Assembly: GCA_963797005.1 (NCBI GenBank)
Contig: CAWCOF010000018.1
Coordinates: 1 to 64,000, forward strand
From: AWTP1-13 sp963797005
GTDB taxonomy: Bacteria; Pseudomonadota; Alphaproteobacteria; Rhizobiales; Hyphomicrobiaceae
Direction of reading: 5' to 3'
DNA: 64,000 nt
Positions 42,711 through 52,249 of the stretch are shown in pieces. The number at the start of each line of letters is the position of its first letter. Within the stretch, counting starts at the first letter, position 1. The position numbers and the translations under genes were made by a program. Below the pieces are notes generated by a model, which was not told the origin of the DNA, ran no database searches, and saw only the letters and a program-made list of their open reading frames with translations.

Positions 42711-44663
42711 TCAGCGGGCGGGCGCCAGGATATCCTCGAGGTCGTCGTCGAGTGTGCGCGCGCAGCTATCGAGATCCGGCAGCCGGCGCGATGTGCCGTA
42801 GCGCGTGACCTCGATGTAGCAGCTCTCCTCGAGCCCCTGCACCATGCGCCAGTAGCTCTCGAGCACGGCGCGATCGATCCGGCAGCCCCGATAGTTGACG
42901 ATGGCATAGACCCTGTGCCCGAGCGGGCGGACGCACTTTTCCACCTCGGCCTTGATGCGGGTGATGTCGGCCTCGCTGGCGACGGTCAGATTGCGGAAAT
43001 CGATGAACAGCATGCGCAGCTTGGCCTCGTAGTGGAAGCGCTCTGCAAACGACGGCCCCGACATGGCTTGACGCAGCCCCATGGGGCCGGGCGCGAACAG
43101 GCGCGGGTCCATCAGCTGGGGGCTTCGAATGATCGGCTTGAAATCCATGTGGGCCAGGATATCGCGCTCGATGTCGATGCCGGGTGCGACTTCGGCCAGC
43201 TCGAGCCCCTCCGGTGTCAGCCGGAAGACGCAGCGCTCGGTCACGTAGAGCACGGGCTGGCCCCGCTTGGCGGCATAGGCGCCGGAGAAGGTGCGGTGCT
43301 CGACCTCTGAGACGAACTTGCGCGTGGTGCCTTCGCTTTCGATCTCCAGCCGGCCGTCTCGTATCGCGACCGCCAAGGGGCCTGCCGTGAACGTGCCCAC
43401 GAACACCAGCGACTTGGCGCTCTGGCTGATGTTGACGAACCCGCCCGCTCCGGCAAGACGTGGGCCGAAGCGCGATACGTTGAGATTGCCGTGCCGGTCG
43501 ACCTGCGCCAGGCCGAGAAAGGCCATGTCGAGCCCGCCGCCGTCGTAGAAGTCGAACTGGTAGGGCTGGTCGATGATCGCCTGCGCATTGGTTGCGGCCC
43601 CGAAGCTCAGGCCGCCGGCCGGCACGCCGCCGATGACCCCGGGCTCGGCCGTCATGGTCATGAGGTCGGAGATACCTTCCTCGGCCGCCACCGCGGCAAT
43701 CCCCTCCGGCATGCCGATGCCGAGGTTGACGACGGCGCTGGCCTCGAGCTCCAGCGCCGCGCGGCGGGCAATGATCTTGCGCTCGCTCATCTCCAGCGGC
43801 TCGAGGCTGTCCATCGGCACGCGGATTTCGCCGGCGAAGGCGGGCGAGTAATACTCCGCGAACGTCTGCATGTGGTCCTCGCGGCGGTCGGCGAGCACCA
43901 CGCAGTCGACCATGATGCCGGGAATCTTCACCTGCCGCGGATTGAGGCTGCCGCGCTCGGCGATGCGCTCGACCTGCACGATCACCCGGCCGCCGGAGTT
44001 GTGCGCGGCCATGGCGATGGAGAGGGCCTCCAGCGTCAGCGCCTCGCGCTCCATGGTGATGTTGCCGTCGGGGTCGGCCGTGGTGCCGCGCACGAGGGCG
44101 ACGTTGATCGGGAAGGTGCGGTAGAAGAGGTACTCCGCGCCGTCGATCTCGGCCACGCTGACGAGGTCGGCAGTCGTTTTCGCGTTGAGCTTGCCGCCGC
44201 CGTGGCGGGGATCGGCGAAGGTGTCGAGGCCGATGCGCGTGAGATGTCCCGGCTTGCCGGCGGCGATGTCGCGATAAAGGTGCGTGATCACGCCCTGCGG
44301 CAGGTTGTAGGCCTCGATCTCGTTGGCAACGGCGAGGGCCTGCAGCTTCGGCACCAGGCCCCAATGCCCGCCGATGACGCGGCGCACGAGGCCGCGGTGC
44401 GCCAGATGATTGAGCCCGCGCTCCTTTCCGTCACCCTGGCCGGCGGCGTAGACGAGCGTGAGGCCGTAGGGCTCGCTGCCGGCTGACTCGGCAAACCGCG
44501 CCTCGAGCGCAACGGCCAGCGCCTCAGGAAAGCCGATGCCGACGAAGCCGCCGGTGGCGACCGTGTCGCCCGAGCGAACGAGGCCCGCCGCCTCGCGCGC
44601 CGACCGGATCTTGCCGCCGTTTGCCGCGGCGGACGTCAAAGGCGGCGCGGCATCCCGGCCCAT
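42711..44663 (-). CDS. CoA-transferase (propionate/acetoacetate type) with an extra C-terminal domain
   Basis: The protein has 650 residues from the ATG at 44663. It has both halves of a family I CoA-transferase in one chain: alpha half GDTVATGGFVGIGFPEAL to about residue 290, and beta half NLGIGMPEGIAAVAAEEG with MTAEPGVIGGVPAGGLSFG. The Glu in TAEPGVIGG sits where family I enzymes have their catalytic glutamate. Propionate CoA-transferase and YdiF have about 520 residues; here about 130 extra ones (FHYEAKLRMLFIDFRNLTV, VYAIVNYRGCRIDRAVLESYWR) follow the barrel. The added part looks like a small alpha-beta domain of unknown role. It would move CoA between acyl groups. The gene converges on the sel locus. 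Confidence 0.75.
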   Translation of the reverse strand: MGRDAAPPLTSAAANGGKIRSAREAAGLVRSGDTVATGGFVGIGFPEALAVALEARFAESAGSEPYGLTLVYAAGQGDGKERGLNHLAHRGLVRRVIGGHWGLVPKLQALAVANEIEAYNLPQGVITHLYRDIAAGKPGHLTRIGLDTFADPRHGGGKLNAKTTADLVSVAEIDGAEYLFYRTFPINVALVRGTTADPDGNITMEREALTLEALSIAMAAHNSGGRVIVQVERIAERGSLNPRQVKIPGIMVDCVVLADRREDHMQTFAEYYSPAFAGEIRVPMDSLEPLEMSERKIIARRAALELEASAVVNLGIGMPEGIAAVAAEEGISDLMTMTAEPGVIGGVPAGGLSFGAATNAQAIIDQPYQFDFYDGGGLDMAFLGLAQVDRHGNLNVSRFGPRLAGAGGFVNISQSAKSLVFVGTFTAGPLAVAIRDGRLEIESEGTTRKFVSEVEHRTFSGAYAAKRGQPVLYVTERCVFRLTPEGLELAEVAPGIDIERDILAHMDFKPIIRSPQLMDPRLFAPGPMGLRQAMSGPSFAERFHYEAKLRMLFIDFRNLTVASEADITRIKAEVEKCVRPLGHRVYAIVNYRGCRIDRAVLESYWRMVQGLEESCYIEVTRYGTSRRLPDLDSCARTLDDDLEDILAPAR

Positions 44664-44692
44664 GCGTGGCTCCCGCAAAGAGACTGCGGACT

Positions 44693-44911
44693 TCAGGCGG
44701 CCGCCCGCGAGGACTCTTCGACCTGTTGCGGAGCCGGAAGGTGGCTCGGTGCCCTCGTAGGCTCGAGCCAGGATTGCTCCGGGGCTGCCAGCGTCTCGCA
44801 AATCGCGTGCTTGCGCTGCAGGAGGGCGATCAGCGCGCGCGCATTGCCGGCGCTCTTGGCCTGCTCGATCGAGGCCAGCACGTGCGCGAGCGTCAGTTCC
44901 AGGCTGGTCAT
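44693..44911 (-). CDS. Small hypothetical protein
   Basis: This is a 72-residue protein from the ATG at 44911, with GAGGAGGA directly upstream as a very strong ribosome-binding site. It reads MTSLELTLAHVLASIEQAKSAG, then ARALIALLQRKHAICETLAAP, a two-helix amphipathic layout, and a proline-rich tail. I do not recognise a family. It lies just upstream of the CoA-transferase gene on the same strand (stop 44693, start 44663), so the two are probably cotranscribed. Confidence 0.5.
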   Translation of the reverse strand: MTSLELTLAHVLASIEQAKSAGNARALIALLQRKHAICETLAAPEQSWLEPTRAPSHLPAPQQVEESSRAAA

Positions 44912-45041
44912 GGAGTCCTCCTCGTAGCGGAATCGCCGATCACACCCGACTTGGTGAATCGAAGGTGAAGGTTTTTGGTTTACCGATGGTTTACGCGCGG
45001 CCCCCAAGATGGCGCGATCGTACCAGTTGGGGGGGCCAATC

Positions 45042-46013
45042 ATGGTGCTTGCAGTGGTAGAAGAGAACGACGACCCCGTGGTCGGCCGGTTCATCACGGT
45101 AGACGCAACGCGGCTCCACTACCTCGATCGGGGCGCCGGCACACCGGTGGTCTTGCTGCACGGAAACGGCAGCATGATCGCGGATTTCGTCTCCAGCGGC
45201 ATCACCGAGTGCACCGATGCCGGCTATCGCGTGATCGCCTTCGACCGGCCCGGCTTCGGCTACAGCGACCGTCCGCGCGGGCGCCGATGGGGCCCGTTCG
45301 AGCAGGCCAGGTTGCTGCTGCAGGCCTTTGCGCAACTCGATATCGAGCGGCCCATCATCGTCGGCCACTCGTGGGGCACGCTGGTGGCGTTGGCCCTGGC
45401 GCTGGAGGGCGGCAGGAACGTGGCGGGACTGGTGCTCCTCTCCGGCTACTACTATCCGCTGTCGAGGCCGCACGCGAAGACAAGGTCAGGAGCTCCCTTT
45501 CCCTTCATGAACGACGTCGTCAGGCAGACGCTGATGCCGTTCGTGTGGCGTTTGACGGCGCCAGGCGCGGTGAAGCGCATCTTTGCACCGTGCGCTGTTC
45601 CCGAGCGGTTCCAGCAAGCCTATTCCATGGCCGATGCCCTGCGCCCATCGCAAATGCGCGCCGTCGAAGAGGAAGCGGCCATGCTGACGGAAGCCGCCAG
45701 GACGCTCAGCGAGCTCTACAGAGAGCTGAACGTCCCCGTCCGGCTGATCGCCGGGTCGGACGACCGCATTGTCGAGACCGCCCAGCACTCCGCGCGACTG
45801 CACCGGGAACTGGCGTCCAGCACGCTAAGCGTCGTGCCCGACTGCGGGCACATGGTGCATCATGCCGCCCCCGAGGAGGTGATCGAGGCGATCATCGCCG
45901 TGGACGGGGCCCGGCAGGCTCACACCCGCCGAAGCCGCAAGGCGCCGGTGCGGCGCCATTGGCTGCATATCGGCGAAAGCGCGAGGGAGGCCCGCTACGC
46001 CACCGCCGGCTGA
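45042..46013 (+). CDS. Alpha/beta-fold hydrolase
   Basis: The protein has 323 residues from the ATG at 45042, after a G-rich Shine-Dalgarno-like stretch; an ATG at 45009 is in frame without one. The oxyanion motif is VVLLHGNGSM, FDRPGFGYSD follows, and the nucleophile elbow is GHSWGTLVAL with Ser at about residue 109. The acid is in IAGSDDRIV and the base His in PDCGHMVHH. The lid region has GYYYPLSRPHAK. It is similar to esterases, haloalkane dehalogenase-like and epoxide-hydrolase-like proteins, and the substrate is unknown. It is transcribed alone and converges on the CYTH gene. Confidence 0.75.
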   Translation: MVLAVVEENDDPVVGRFITVDATRLHYLDRGAGTPVVLLHGNGSMIADFVSSGITECTDAGYRVIAFDRPGFGYSDRPRGRRWGPFEQARLLLQAFAQLDIERPIIVGHSWGTLVALALALEGGRNVAGLVLLSGYYYPLSRPHAKTRSGAPFPFMNDVVRQTLMPFVWRLTAPGAVKRIFAPCAVPERFQQAYSMADALRPSQMRAVEEEAAMLTEAARTLSELYRELNVPVRLIAGSDDRIVETAQHSARLHRELASSTLSVVPDCGHMVHHAAPEEVIEAIIAVDGARQAHTRRSRKAPVRRHWLHIGESAREARYATAG

Positions 46014-46043
46014 GTGCGGGAACCTTCGTGGGCGCGCAGCAGC

Positions 46044-46547
46044 CTAGCTCGCGGCGATACCGCCGGGCTCGGCGCTCGCATGCCACAGCTCGAAGGGCTC
46101 TTTCGCCAGATTGCTGTTGTAGTAGCGCGGCTGGCCGGTGATCTCGGCCCCGATCCAGGGCGGCAGATCGACGGACTGGCTCTCGTGGTCGAGCTCGACC
46201 TCGGCAATCTCGAGACCGGCGTTCTCCCCTTCGAACGTGTCGATCTCCCAGGTCAGCCCGCGCCACGGCACGATGTGGCGAACCTTCTCGATCAGGGCGC
46301 CCTGCCGGAGCAGCACCAGCTGCTCCGCGTCCGCCACGGGAATCGCATATTCGAACTCGGCCCGCCGCAACCCCGCCTTGCGCGACTTGACCGTGAGGGT
46401 CGCTGCGCTCCGGTCCACGACGCGCACGCGCACCGAGACCCGGCCTTCGACGGCGAGGTAGGCCTGGCGCAAGCGTACGAGCCGGGTCACGAGCGGACGC
46501 CAATCAGCGTTGCACACAAGGTACTTGCGCTCGATCTCTATCGCCAT
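46044..46547 (-). CDS. CYTH-domain phosphohydrolase
   Basis: The protein has 167 residues. The signature ExExK is EIERKYL at residues 3-9, followed by the tunnel-forming beta strands SVRVRVVDRSAATLTVKSRK and RRAEFEYAIPVADAEQL, EIDTFEGENAGLEIAEVEL with alternating acids, and a C-terminal YYNSNLAKEPF. CYTH proteins are mainly inorganic triphosphatases, and some are thiamine triphosphatases or adenylate cyclases of class IV. Bacterial members of this size are usually tripolyphosphatase-like. It converges on the hydrolase gene with a 30-base gap. Confidence 0.85.
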   Translation of the reverse strand: MAIEIERKYLVCNADWRPLVTRLVRLRQAYLAVEGRVSVRVRVVDRSAATLTVKSRKAGLRRAEFEYAIPVADAEQLVLLRQGALIEKVRHIVPWRGLTWEIDTFEGENAGLEIAEVELDHESQSVDLPPWIGAEITGQPRYYNSNLAKEPFELWHASAEPGGIAAS

Positions 46548-46662
46548 CGGGCAAAGGGGATGCGGAAGAGGGCCTCTGTATTAGGCACAGTTTACCGGAT
46601 TGGGGCTCGCGACGCCAGTCGCTCATCTGTCTTGGAGCTGAGAAACCGGGGGCGAGCCCACA

Positions 46663-48255
46663 CTAGCTCAGCGCGAACCCTTGGTAGCCGTGCGCGGCGA
46701 CCTCGTTGCATTTTTGCACGTACCTCGGAAAGCCGCCGATGTAGGGCATGAAGACACGCGGCTTGCCGGCGATGTTGGCGCCGAGATACCAGGAACCGCA
46801 GGTGTAGCGCAGCGTGCGGCCCGCCAACTCGCCGACGTGCGCGACCCATTCTTCCTCCGCTTCCGGCTTCGGCTCGATGCGGGCGAGACCGTGATCGCGC
46901 ATGTATTTCAAGGCGTCGGCGATCCATTCCACGTGCTGCTCGATGGTCGGCAGCATGTTGGTCAGCACCGAGGGGCTGCCGGGGCCGGTGATCGTGAAGA
47001 GATTGGGAAAGCCTGCCATGCCCAGACCGAGATAGGTGCGCGGACCTTCACTCCACTTCTCGCTGAGCGCGAGCCCGCCGCGTCCGCGGATGCCGATCCG
47101 GTTGAGCGCGCCGGTCATGGCGTCGAAGCCGGTGGCGAAGACGATGGCGTCGACCTCGTACTCCCGACCGGCCGCCTCAACGCCCTTGGGCGTGATCCGC
47201 TCGATCGGCGACTTGCCGACATCGATGAGCTTCACGTGCGGCTGGTTGAAGGTCTCGTAGTAACCGATGTCGATACACAGGCGCTTGCAGCCGATCGTAT
47301 TCTTGGGCGATAGCAGCTCGGCGACGGCGGGATCGTCGACCGCCTTGCGGATCTTGGTGCGCACGAACTCGGCGACGAGGTTGTTGGCCTCCTCGTCGAC
47401 CATCAGGTCCATATAGGCCCCGAGGAACGAAAGGCCGCCCCGCTGCCAGCGCCGCTCGAACTCGCGCTCGCGCTCCTCGGGCGGGGTCTCCAGCACAAGC
47501 TCATCGCTGTAGTCGAAATCGATGCCGGTCGGGGTCGCCTTGGCGCGCCGGCGCAGGCCGGCATAATCGGCCTTGATCCGGCCTACGTACTCGGGGTCGA
47601 GCGGCTTGTTGTGGGCGGGCACCGCGTAGTTCGCGGTGCGCTGGAACACGTAGAGCTGCTTTGCCTGGCGCGCGATGATGGGGATCGACTGCACCGCGGA
47701 GGAGCCGGTGCCGATGACGGCGACGCGCTTGCCCGTGAAGTCGACACCATCGTGCGGCCAGGTGCCGGTATGGTAGGTGGCGCCCTTGAAGCTTTCGACG
47801 CCTTCGAACCTCGGTCGGTTGGGCGCGGACAGACACCCCGTCGCCATGATGCAGAAGGTGCCCGTCGTGCGCGTGCCGTCCTCGGTCTCGATCACCCACC
47901 TGCCGGCCGTTTCGTCAAACGCGGCGGACTTCACGCGCGTATTGAATTCGATGTCGCGGCGCAGGTCGAACCGGTCGGCGACGTGGTTGGCGTAGCGCAG
48001 GATCTCGGGCTGCGCGGCGTAGCGTTCGCTCCACTCCCACTCCTGCTGCAGCTCCTCGGAGAACTGATAGGAGTACTCCATGCTCTCCACGTCGCAGCGG
48101 GCACCGGGATAGCGGTTCCAGTACCAGGTGCCGCCGACACCGCTGCCGGCCTCCAGCACGCGGGCCTTCAGCCCCAAGCCGCGCAGCCGGTGCAACATGT
48201 AGAGCCCGGCAAAGCCAGCCCCGACGATCACGGCGTCAAAATCGCGACCCGACAT
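46663..48255 (-). CDS. FAD-dependent Baeyer-Villiger-type monooxygenase
   Basis: The protein has 530 residues of the flavin monooxygenase class B family. The FAD-binding GAGFAGLYMLHRL is near residue 12 and a second NADPH-binding GTGSSAVQSIP near 190. The Baeyer-Villiger fingerprint FxGxxxHxxxWP is present as FKGATYHTGTWPHD at about 154-167. The C-terminal FATGFDAMTGALNRIGIRGRGG is typical of cyclohexanone and phenylacetone monooxygenases. It inserts one oxygen next to a carbonyl using NADPH and O2. The natural ketone substrate is not known. No partner alcohol dehydrogenase or esterase is next to it, unless the hydrolase at 45042 serves. Confidence 0.85.
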   Translation of the reverse strand: MSGRDFDAVIVGAGFAGLYMLHRLRGLGLKARVLEAGSGVGGTWYWNRYPGARCDVESMEYSYQFSEELQQEWEWSERYAAQPEILRYANHVADRFDLRRDIEFNTRVKSAAFDETAGRWVIETEDGTRTTGTFCIMATGCLSAPNRPRFEGVESFKGATYHTGTWPHDGVDFTGKRVAVIGTGSSAVQSIPIIARQAKQLYVFQRTANYAVPAHNKPLDPEYVGRIKADYAGLRRRAKATPTGIDFDYSDELVLETPPEEREREFERRWQRGGLSFLGAYMDLMVDEEANNLVAEFVRTKIRKAVDDPAVAELLSPKNTIGCKRLCIDIGYYETFNQPHVKLIDVGKSPIERITPKGVEAAGREYEVDAIVFATGFDAMTGALNRIGIRGRGGLALSEKWSEGPRTYLGLGMAGFPNLFTITGPGSPSVLTNMLPTIEQHVEWIADALKYMRDHGLARIEPKPEAEEEWVAHVGELAGRTLRYTCGSWYLGANIAGKPRVFMPYIGGFPRYVQKCNEVAAHGYQGFALS

Positions 48256-48328
48256 ACACGCAAACTCCTACGATCCCCGCGACACCTTATTGCATCGCGC
48301 GACAGCCCGAAACCTGGGTTCGGGTCGG

Positions 48329-49597
48329 TCAATTGAGGTTGAAAAGGCCGCTCAGGAACCCAGGTCCGGCATTCGACGTCGCCGGCGGGCGGGCGGAGGT
48401 CGCACCGGAAGGCGCATCGACGACGGAGGCGCCGAACTGCTGCACCTCCAGAATGGCGAGCGCGCGATCGGTCGTCCCGTCGGGAAGGAGACGGAAGGCG
48501 CCATCGACCCCCTGGAATCCCGCCGCACGCGTGAGCGTGGCGGCCGTGTAGCGCTGGCCCCCCTGACCGCGGGCCAGCTCGATCGCGACGCCGACGGCGT
48601 CATAGGCAAGGGTGGCGATCCGCGGCGGCGCCTGGCCGTAGGTCTTGGCGAACTTCTGAGAGAAGTCGTTCCAGCTGCGTGGGTCGGGGGCCGGATACCA
48701 GGCGCCGATGAGCTTGGGATCGCGGCCGGCGTTGGGATAGTCCATGCCGCCGGTGCCGATCAGCTTGATGCTGGCCGTATCGATCTCGGCCTGCGGCAGC
48801 AGCCGCGCGATCGTTTCGAGGCGCTCCTGCGCGCCGGGCACGAACAGAGCATCGATGCGCGGGTTCTCGCCGAAACCGACCTTGATGGCTTCGCTGAGCT
48901 TGCGCATCGGCTCGAGCATGGCGTTGGCCGAGGGGCGGTAGGTCTCGAGCGCGATCACGGCACCCTGGTGCTGCGCGACCGCCTGCCTGAAGCTCGCCGC
49001 CACGATCTTGCCGAACGCGTCGTCGGGGATCAGCGCGGCGAACCGGCGCTTGCCCTGCCGGGCGGCATAGTCGACGACACGTAGAACCTCCGGCGCCGGC
49101 TGGAAGCTCAAGAGATACACGCCGCCGCCTGCCACGTGGCGATCGTTGGAGAAGGCGACCACCGGCACGGCGGCCTGGCGCGCGATCGGGGCAACCGCCG
49201 ACACGGACTTGGCGAACACCGGTCCCAGGATCAGCGTCGCTCCGTCCTTCACCGCCTCGTCGGCCGCCGCGCGGGCGCCCTCGGGCGTGCCCTTGTCGTC
49301 CTTGACCACGAGCTGAAGGTTCGGATAGTCGCGCTCGAACAGGGCAAGCTCGGCGGCCTGCTTGAGGCTCTTGCCGATCAGGCTGGCATGGCCCGGCGCC
49401 GTCAGAGGAACGATCAGCGCGACCTTGATCTGCTTCGTCTTGTCGAAGGCGGGACCTTCGGGGGGCTCGAGGCTGCCGGTCGACACGTCCGCCGACCCGC
49501 CGCCGGCGCAGCCGACAAGGTTGAGCGCAAGCAAAGCTGCGCCGACCACGCCCGCGGCAGCCCGCAGGACGTCTCGCCTTGTCCCTCCATCCATCAT
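48329..49597 (-). CDS. Periplasmic substrate-binding lipoprotein (LpoA/LivK-like)
   Basis: The protein has 422 residues. The start at 49597 is chosen for the GGGGG about seven bases upstream. An N-terminal twin-Arg-like RRDVLRAAAGVVGAALLALNLVGC ends in the lipobox LVGC, so Cys about residue 30 is lipidated. The mature part is a type I periplasmic-binding fold (IKVALIVPLTAPGHASLIGKSLKQAAELALFE; PVVAFSNDRHVAGGG). The family includes branched-chain amino-acid-binding proteins and the penicillin-binding protein activator LpoA. In alphaproteobacteria this gene commonly sits next to rsmI, as here (divergent). It could activate cell-wall synthesis, but ligand binding is unproven. Confidence 0.75.
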   Translation of the reverse strand: MMDGGTRRDVLRAAAGVVGAALLALNLVGCAGGGSADVSTGSLEPPEGPAFDKTKQIKVALIVPLTAPGHASLIGKSLKQAAELALFERDYPNLQLVVKDDKGTPEGARAAADEAVKDGATLILGPVFAKSVSAVAPIARQAAVPVVAFSNDRHVAGGGVYLLSFQPAPEVLRVVDYAARQGKRRFAALIPDDAFGKIVAASFRQAVAQHQGAVIALETYRPSANAMLEPMRKLSEAIKVGFGENPRIDALFVPGAQERLETIARLLPQAEIDTASIKLIGTGGMDYPNAGRDPKLIGAWYPAPDPRSWNDFSQKFAKTYGQAPPRIATLAYDAVGVAIELARGQGGQRYTAATLTRAAGFQGVDGAFRLLPDGTTDRALAILEVQQFGASVVDAPSGATSARPPATSNAGPGFLSGLFNLN

Positions 49598-49766
49598 CCG
49601 CACGCCCCCGTGCGATCATGCCATGGCGGCATCTTGCAGTCCCTCTAGCCCACCGGACCACGCAGAGCCAGGGGCTAGGGGCACAATATCACCGTTTTAG
49701 CGGTTGTATCGGCTCCATAGGCCTCACACTATCTATGGCCTTGGAGAGGGTGAAAACGAGGCAGGC

Positions 49767-50696
49767 ATGGCGCGGCAGGAAGAAGATCCCAATCCGCGCC
49801 TTGGCCCGGCCGCCCGTGCCGCTGATTCGCTGCGCGCGCTGATGGCTGAGCCGCTGGCGCCCGGCCTCTACCTGGTCGCCACGCCGATCGGGAACCTGGC
49901 GGACATCACGCTGAGGGCGCTCGCCACACTGGAGCGCGCCGACGTGGTCTACTGCGAGGACACCCGCCACAGCCGCACACTGCTCACCCACTTCGCCATC
50001 TCGCGTCCCACACGGGCCTACCACGAGCACAACGCCGAACGCGAGCGGCCCCGCATGCTGGCCGAGCTGGCGGCGGGCAAATCGGTGGCCCTGATCAGCG
50101 ACGCCGGCACGCCGTTGGTTTCCGATCCAGGCTACAAGCTGGTGCGGGAGGCGATCGCGGCCGGCCACTGCGTGACGAGCCTGCCGGGCGCTTCGGCGGC
50201 GCTCGCCGCGCTCGGCGGCGCGGGCCTCCCGACCGACGCCTTCCTGTTCGCCGGCTTCCTGCCGCCGAAGTCGGCTGCGCGGCGGACGCGGCTTGCGGAG
50301 CTGAAGGCCGTACCGGCGACGCTCGTGTTCTTCGAGGCGCCGTCGCGGCTTGCCGACAGCCTTGCCGACATCGCCGCCGTGCTGGGCGCACGCGAGGCGG
50401 CGGTAGCGCGCGAGCTCACCAAGCTGCACGAGGAGGTGCGCCGCGGTCCTCCAGCCGAGCTGGCGCGGTGGGCGGCAGAGGTCGGACCCAAGGGCGAGAT
50501 GGTGGTCCTCGTCGGGCCGCCGGCGGCCGAGGAGATTGCCGACGACGCGGTCATCGCGCGGCTCGAGGCGCGGCTGGCCGACATGAGCCTGCGCGATGCG
50601 GCGAGGTCCGTTGCCGAGGAGCTGGGCGTGCCGAAGTCGCGCGCCTACGATCTGGGGCTGGCACTGAAGCGGGGCGGTGGCGGCCAGGATTGCTGA
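49767..50696 (+). CDS. rsmI: 16S rRNA (cytidine1402-2'-O)-methyltransferase
   Basis: The protein has 309 residues from the ATG at 49767, after GAGG. The family blocks are VATPIGNLADITLRAL at about 38-53, DVVYCEDTRHSRTLL, LISDAGTPLVSDPGYKLV at about 112-129 and TDAFLFAGFLPPKSAARRTRL. This is the tetrapyrrole-methylase fold used by RsmI to methylate the 2'-O of C1402 of 16S rRNA. It starts a run of core genes, rsmI-yraN-gshB, that is conserved in many alphaproteobacteria. yraN starts 44 bases after its stop. Confidence 0.9.
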   Translation: MARQEEDPNPRLGPAARAADSLRALMAEPLAPGLYLVATPIGNLADITLRALATLERADVVYCEDTRHSRTLLTHFAISRPTRAYHEHNAERERPRMLAELAAGKSVALISDAGTPLVSDPGYKLVREAIAAGHCVTSLPGASAALAALGGAGLPTDAFLFAGFLPPKSAARRTRLAELKAVPATLVFFEAPSRLADSLADIAAVLGAREAAVARELTKLHEEVRRGPPAELARWAAEVGPKGEMVVLVGPPAAEEIADDAVIARLEARLADMSLRDAARSVAEELGVPKSRAYDLGLALKRGGGGQDC

Positions 50697-50740
50697 GCCC
50701 ACGTTTTCGCGATGGGTCGTCGTCGGAGTACACTCCAGGC

Positions 50741-51145
50741 ATGCGCAAAGCCGCCACCCCAAGCGACGAACGGCTCCAGCGCTATCGGCGCGGACGCGTG
50801 TCGGAGTGGGTGGCAGCCGCGGCGCTCCTGGCCAGGGGCTACCGCATCCTCGGGCGCCGCGTGCGGACCCCTTATGGCGAGATCGATCTCATTGCCGTCA
50901 GGGGCAGGCGGCTCGCCTTCGTCGAGGTCAAGCGCCGCCCGACCCGGCTCGAGGGCGAGGCGGCGATCACCCCGCGCCAGGCGGCGCGGATCGCCCGGGC
51001 GGCCCAGTTCTGGGTCAGCCGCAATTCCGCCTATCGAGACCACGAGCAGGGCCTCGACGTGGTTCTCGTGATGCCGAACCGGTTGCCGCTGCACGTGCCC
51101 GACGCGCTACAGCTCGTTTCGCCTGGTTCGCGCAATCGACGTTGA
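50741..51145 (+). CDS. yraN: YraN/UPF0102-family endonuclease-like protein
   Basis: The protein has 134 residues with the PD-(D/E)XK-type fold of the UPF0102 family. The signature is EWVAAAALLARGYRILGRRVRTPYGEIDLIAVRGRRLAFVEVKRR at about 22-66, where GEIDLI and VEVKRR carry the Glu, Asp, Glu and Lys of the active site. The C-terminal AQFWVSRNSAYRD is also typical. The biological role is unclear; relation to Holliday-junction or repair nucleases is proposed for the family. It lies between rsmI and gshB, the usual place. Confidence 0.85.
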   Translation: MRKAATPSDERLQRYRRGRVSEWVAAAALLARGYRILGRRVRTPYGEIDLIAVRGRRLAFVEVKRRPTRLEGEAAITPRQAARIARAAQFWVSRNSAYRDHEQGLDVVLVMPNRLPLHVPDALQLVSPGSRNRR

Positions 51146-51242
51146 CACGTTCCAAGCGAAGCGGCTTGCATAGGCTCTCGCCTCGCCCCACGCGGAAGAA
51201 AGCAGGGGGGAGAAGATCGGGCACCACCGAGGAACCAGCTAG

Positions 51243-52193
51243 ATGCCGCTGACTGTCGCCTGCCAGATGGACCCGATCGACCGCATCGACATCAGCGGCA
51301 ACTCCACCTTTGCCCTGCTGCTCGAAGCCCAGAAGCGGGGGCACGAGCTCTTCTACTATACGCCGCCCAATCTCTGCCTGCTGGAAGGCAAGCTGCTGGC
51401 GCGCGGCTCCACGCTCACCGTCGAGGACAAGGCCGGCAGCCACTACCGCGTATCGAACCCGCGCACGGTGGACCTGTCGCACCTGGACGTGGTGCTGCTG
51501 CGGCAGGACCCGCCCTTCGACATGGCCTACGTCACGACCACGCATCTCCTGGAGCGCATCCACCCCAAGACCCTGGTGGTCAACGATCCCGCACACGTGC
51601 GCAATGCGCCCGAAAAGGTGTTCGTGCTCGACTTCCTCGACCTGATGCCGCCGACGCTGGTGACGCGCAATCTCGAGGACGTGAAGGCCTTCCGCGCCCA
51701 GCACAAGGACATCATCATCAAGCCCATCTACGGCAACGGCGGCTCGGCGGTGTTCCGCCTCGGCCCCGACGACACCAACCTCAACTCCTTGGTGGAGCTG
51801 TTCCAGACCGTGTTCCGCGAGCCCTTCATGGTGCAGCAGTACCGGCCGGAGGTGCGCGCCGGCGACAAGCGCATCATCCTCGTCGACGGCGAGGTCGCGG
51901 GCGCGGTGAACCGGGTGCCGTCCGTCGAGGAGACGCGCTCCAACCTGCACGTGGGCGGCGTCGCGGCGGCAACCGACCTCACCGCGCGCGATCTGGAGAT
52001 CTGCGCCCGGCTGGGCCCCGAGCTCAAGCGGCGCGGGCTGCTCTTCACTGGCATCGACGTGATCGGCCCCTATCTCACCGAGATCAACGTCACCTCGCCC
52101 ACCGGCATCCGGCATGTGAAGGACTTCGGTGGCGCGGATATCGCCGCGCTGATCTGGGACGCCATCGAACAAAAAGTCGTGCCGCGAAGCTAA
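51243..52193 (+). CDS. gshB: Glutathione synthetase
   Basis: The protein has 316 residues, the normal size of bacterial GshB, an ATP-grasp ligase that joins gamma-glutamylcysteine and glycine. MPLTVACQMDPIDRIDISGNSTFALLLEAQ is the family N-terminus. HKDIIIKPIYGNGGSAVFRL carries the ATP-binding lysine and the glycine loop. PFMVQQYRPEVRAGDKRIILVDG and TEINVTSPTGIRHVKDF hold magnesium and substrate residues. It acts in the cytoplasm in redox protection. The next core gene, yifB, is separated from it by the accessory island at 52.2-55.4 kb. Confidence 0.95.
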   Translation: MPLTVACQMDPIDRIDISGNSTFALLLEAQKRGHELFYYTPPNLCLLEGKLLARGSTLTVEDKAGSHYRVSNPRTVDLSHLDVVLLRQDPPFDMAYVTTTHLLERIHPKTLVVNDPAHVRNAPEKVFVLDFLDLMPPTLVTRNLEDVKAFRAQHKDIIIKPIYGNGGSAVFRLGPDDTNLNSLVELFQTVFREPFMVQQYRPEVRAGDKRIILVDGEVAGAVNRVPSVEETRSNLHVGGVAAATDLTARDLEICARLGPELKRRGLLFTGIDVIGPYLTEINVTSPTGIRHVKDFGGADIAALIWDAIEQKVVPRS

Positions 52194-52249
52194 CCCGGTC
52201 GCTCTCGCCTCGGATTTCGCGCGCCGGTTTGGCTGATGAATGTTCTCAA

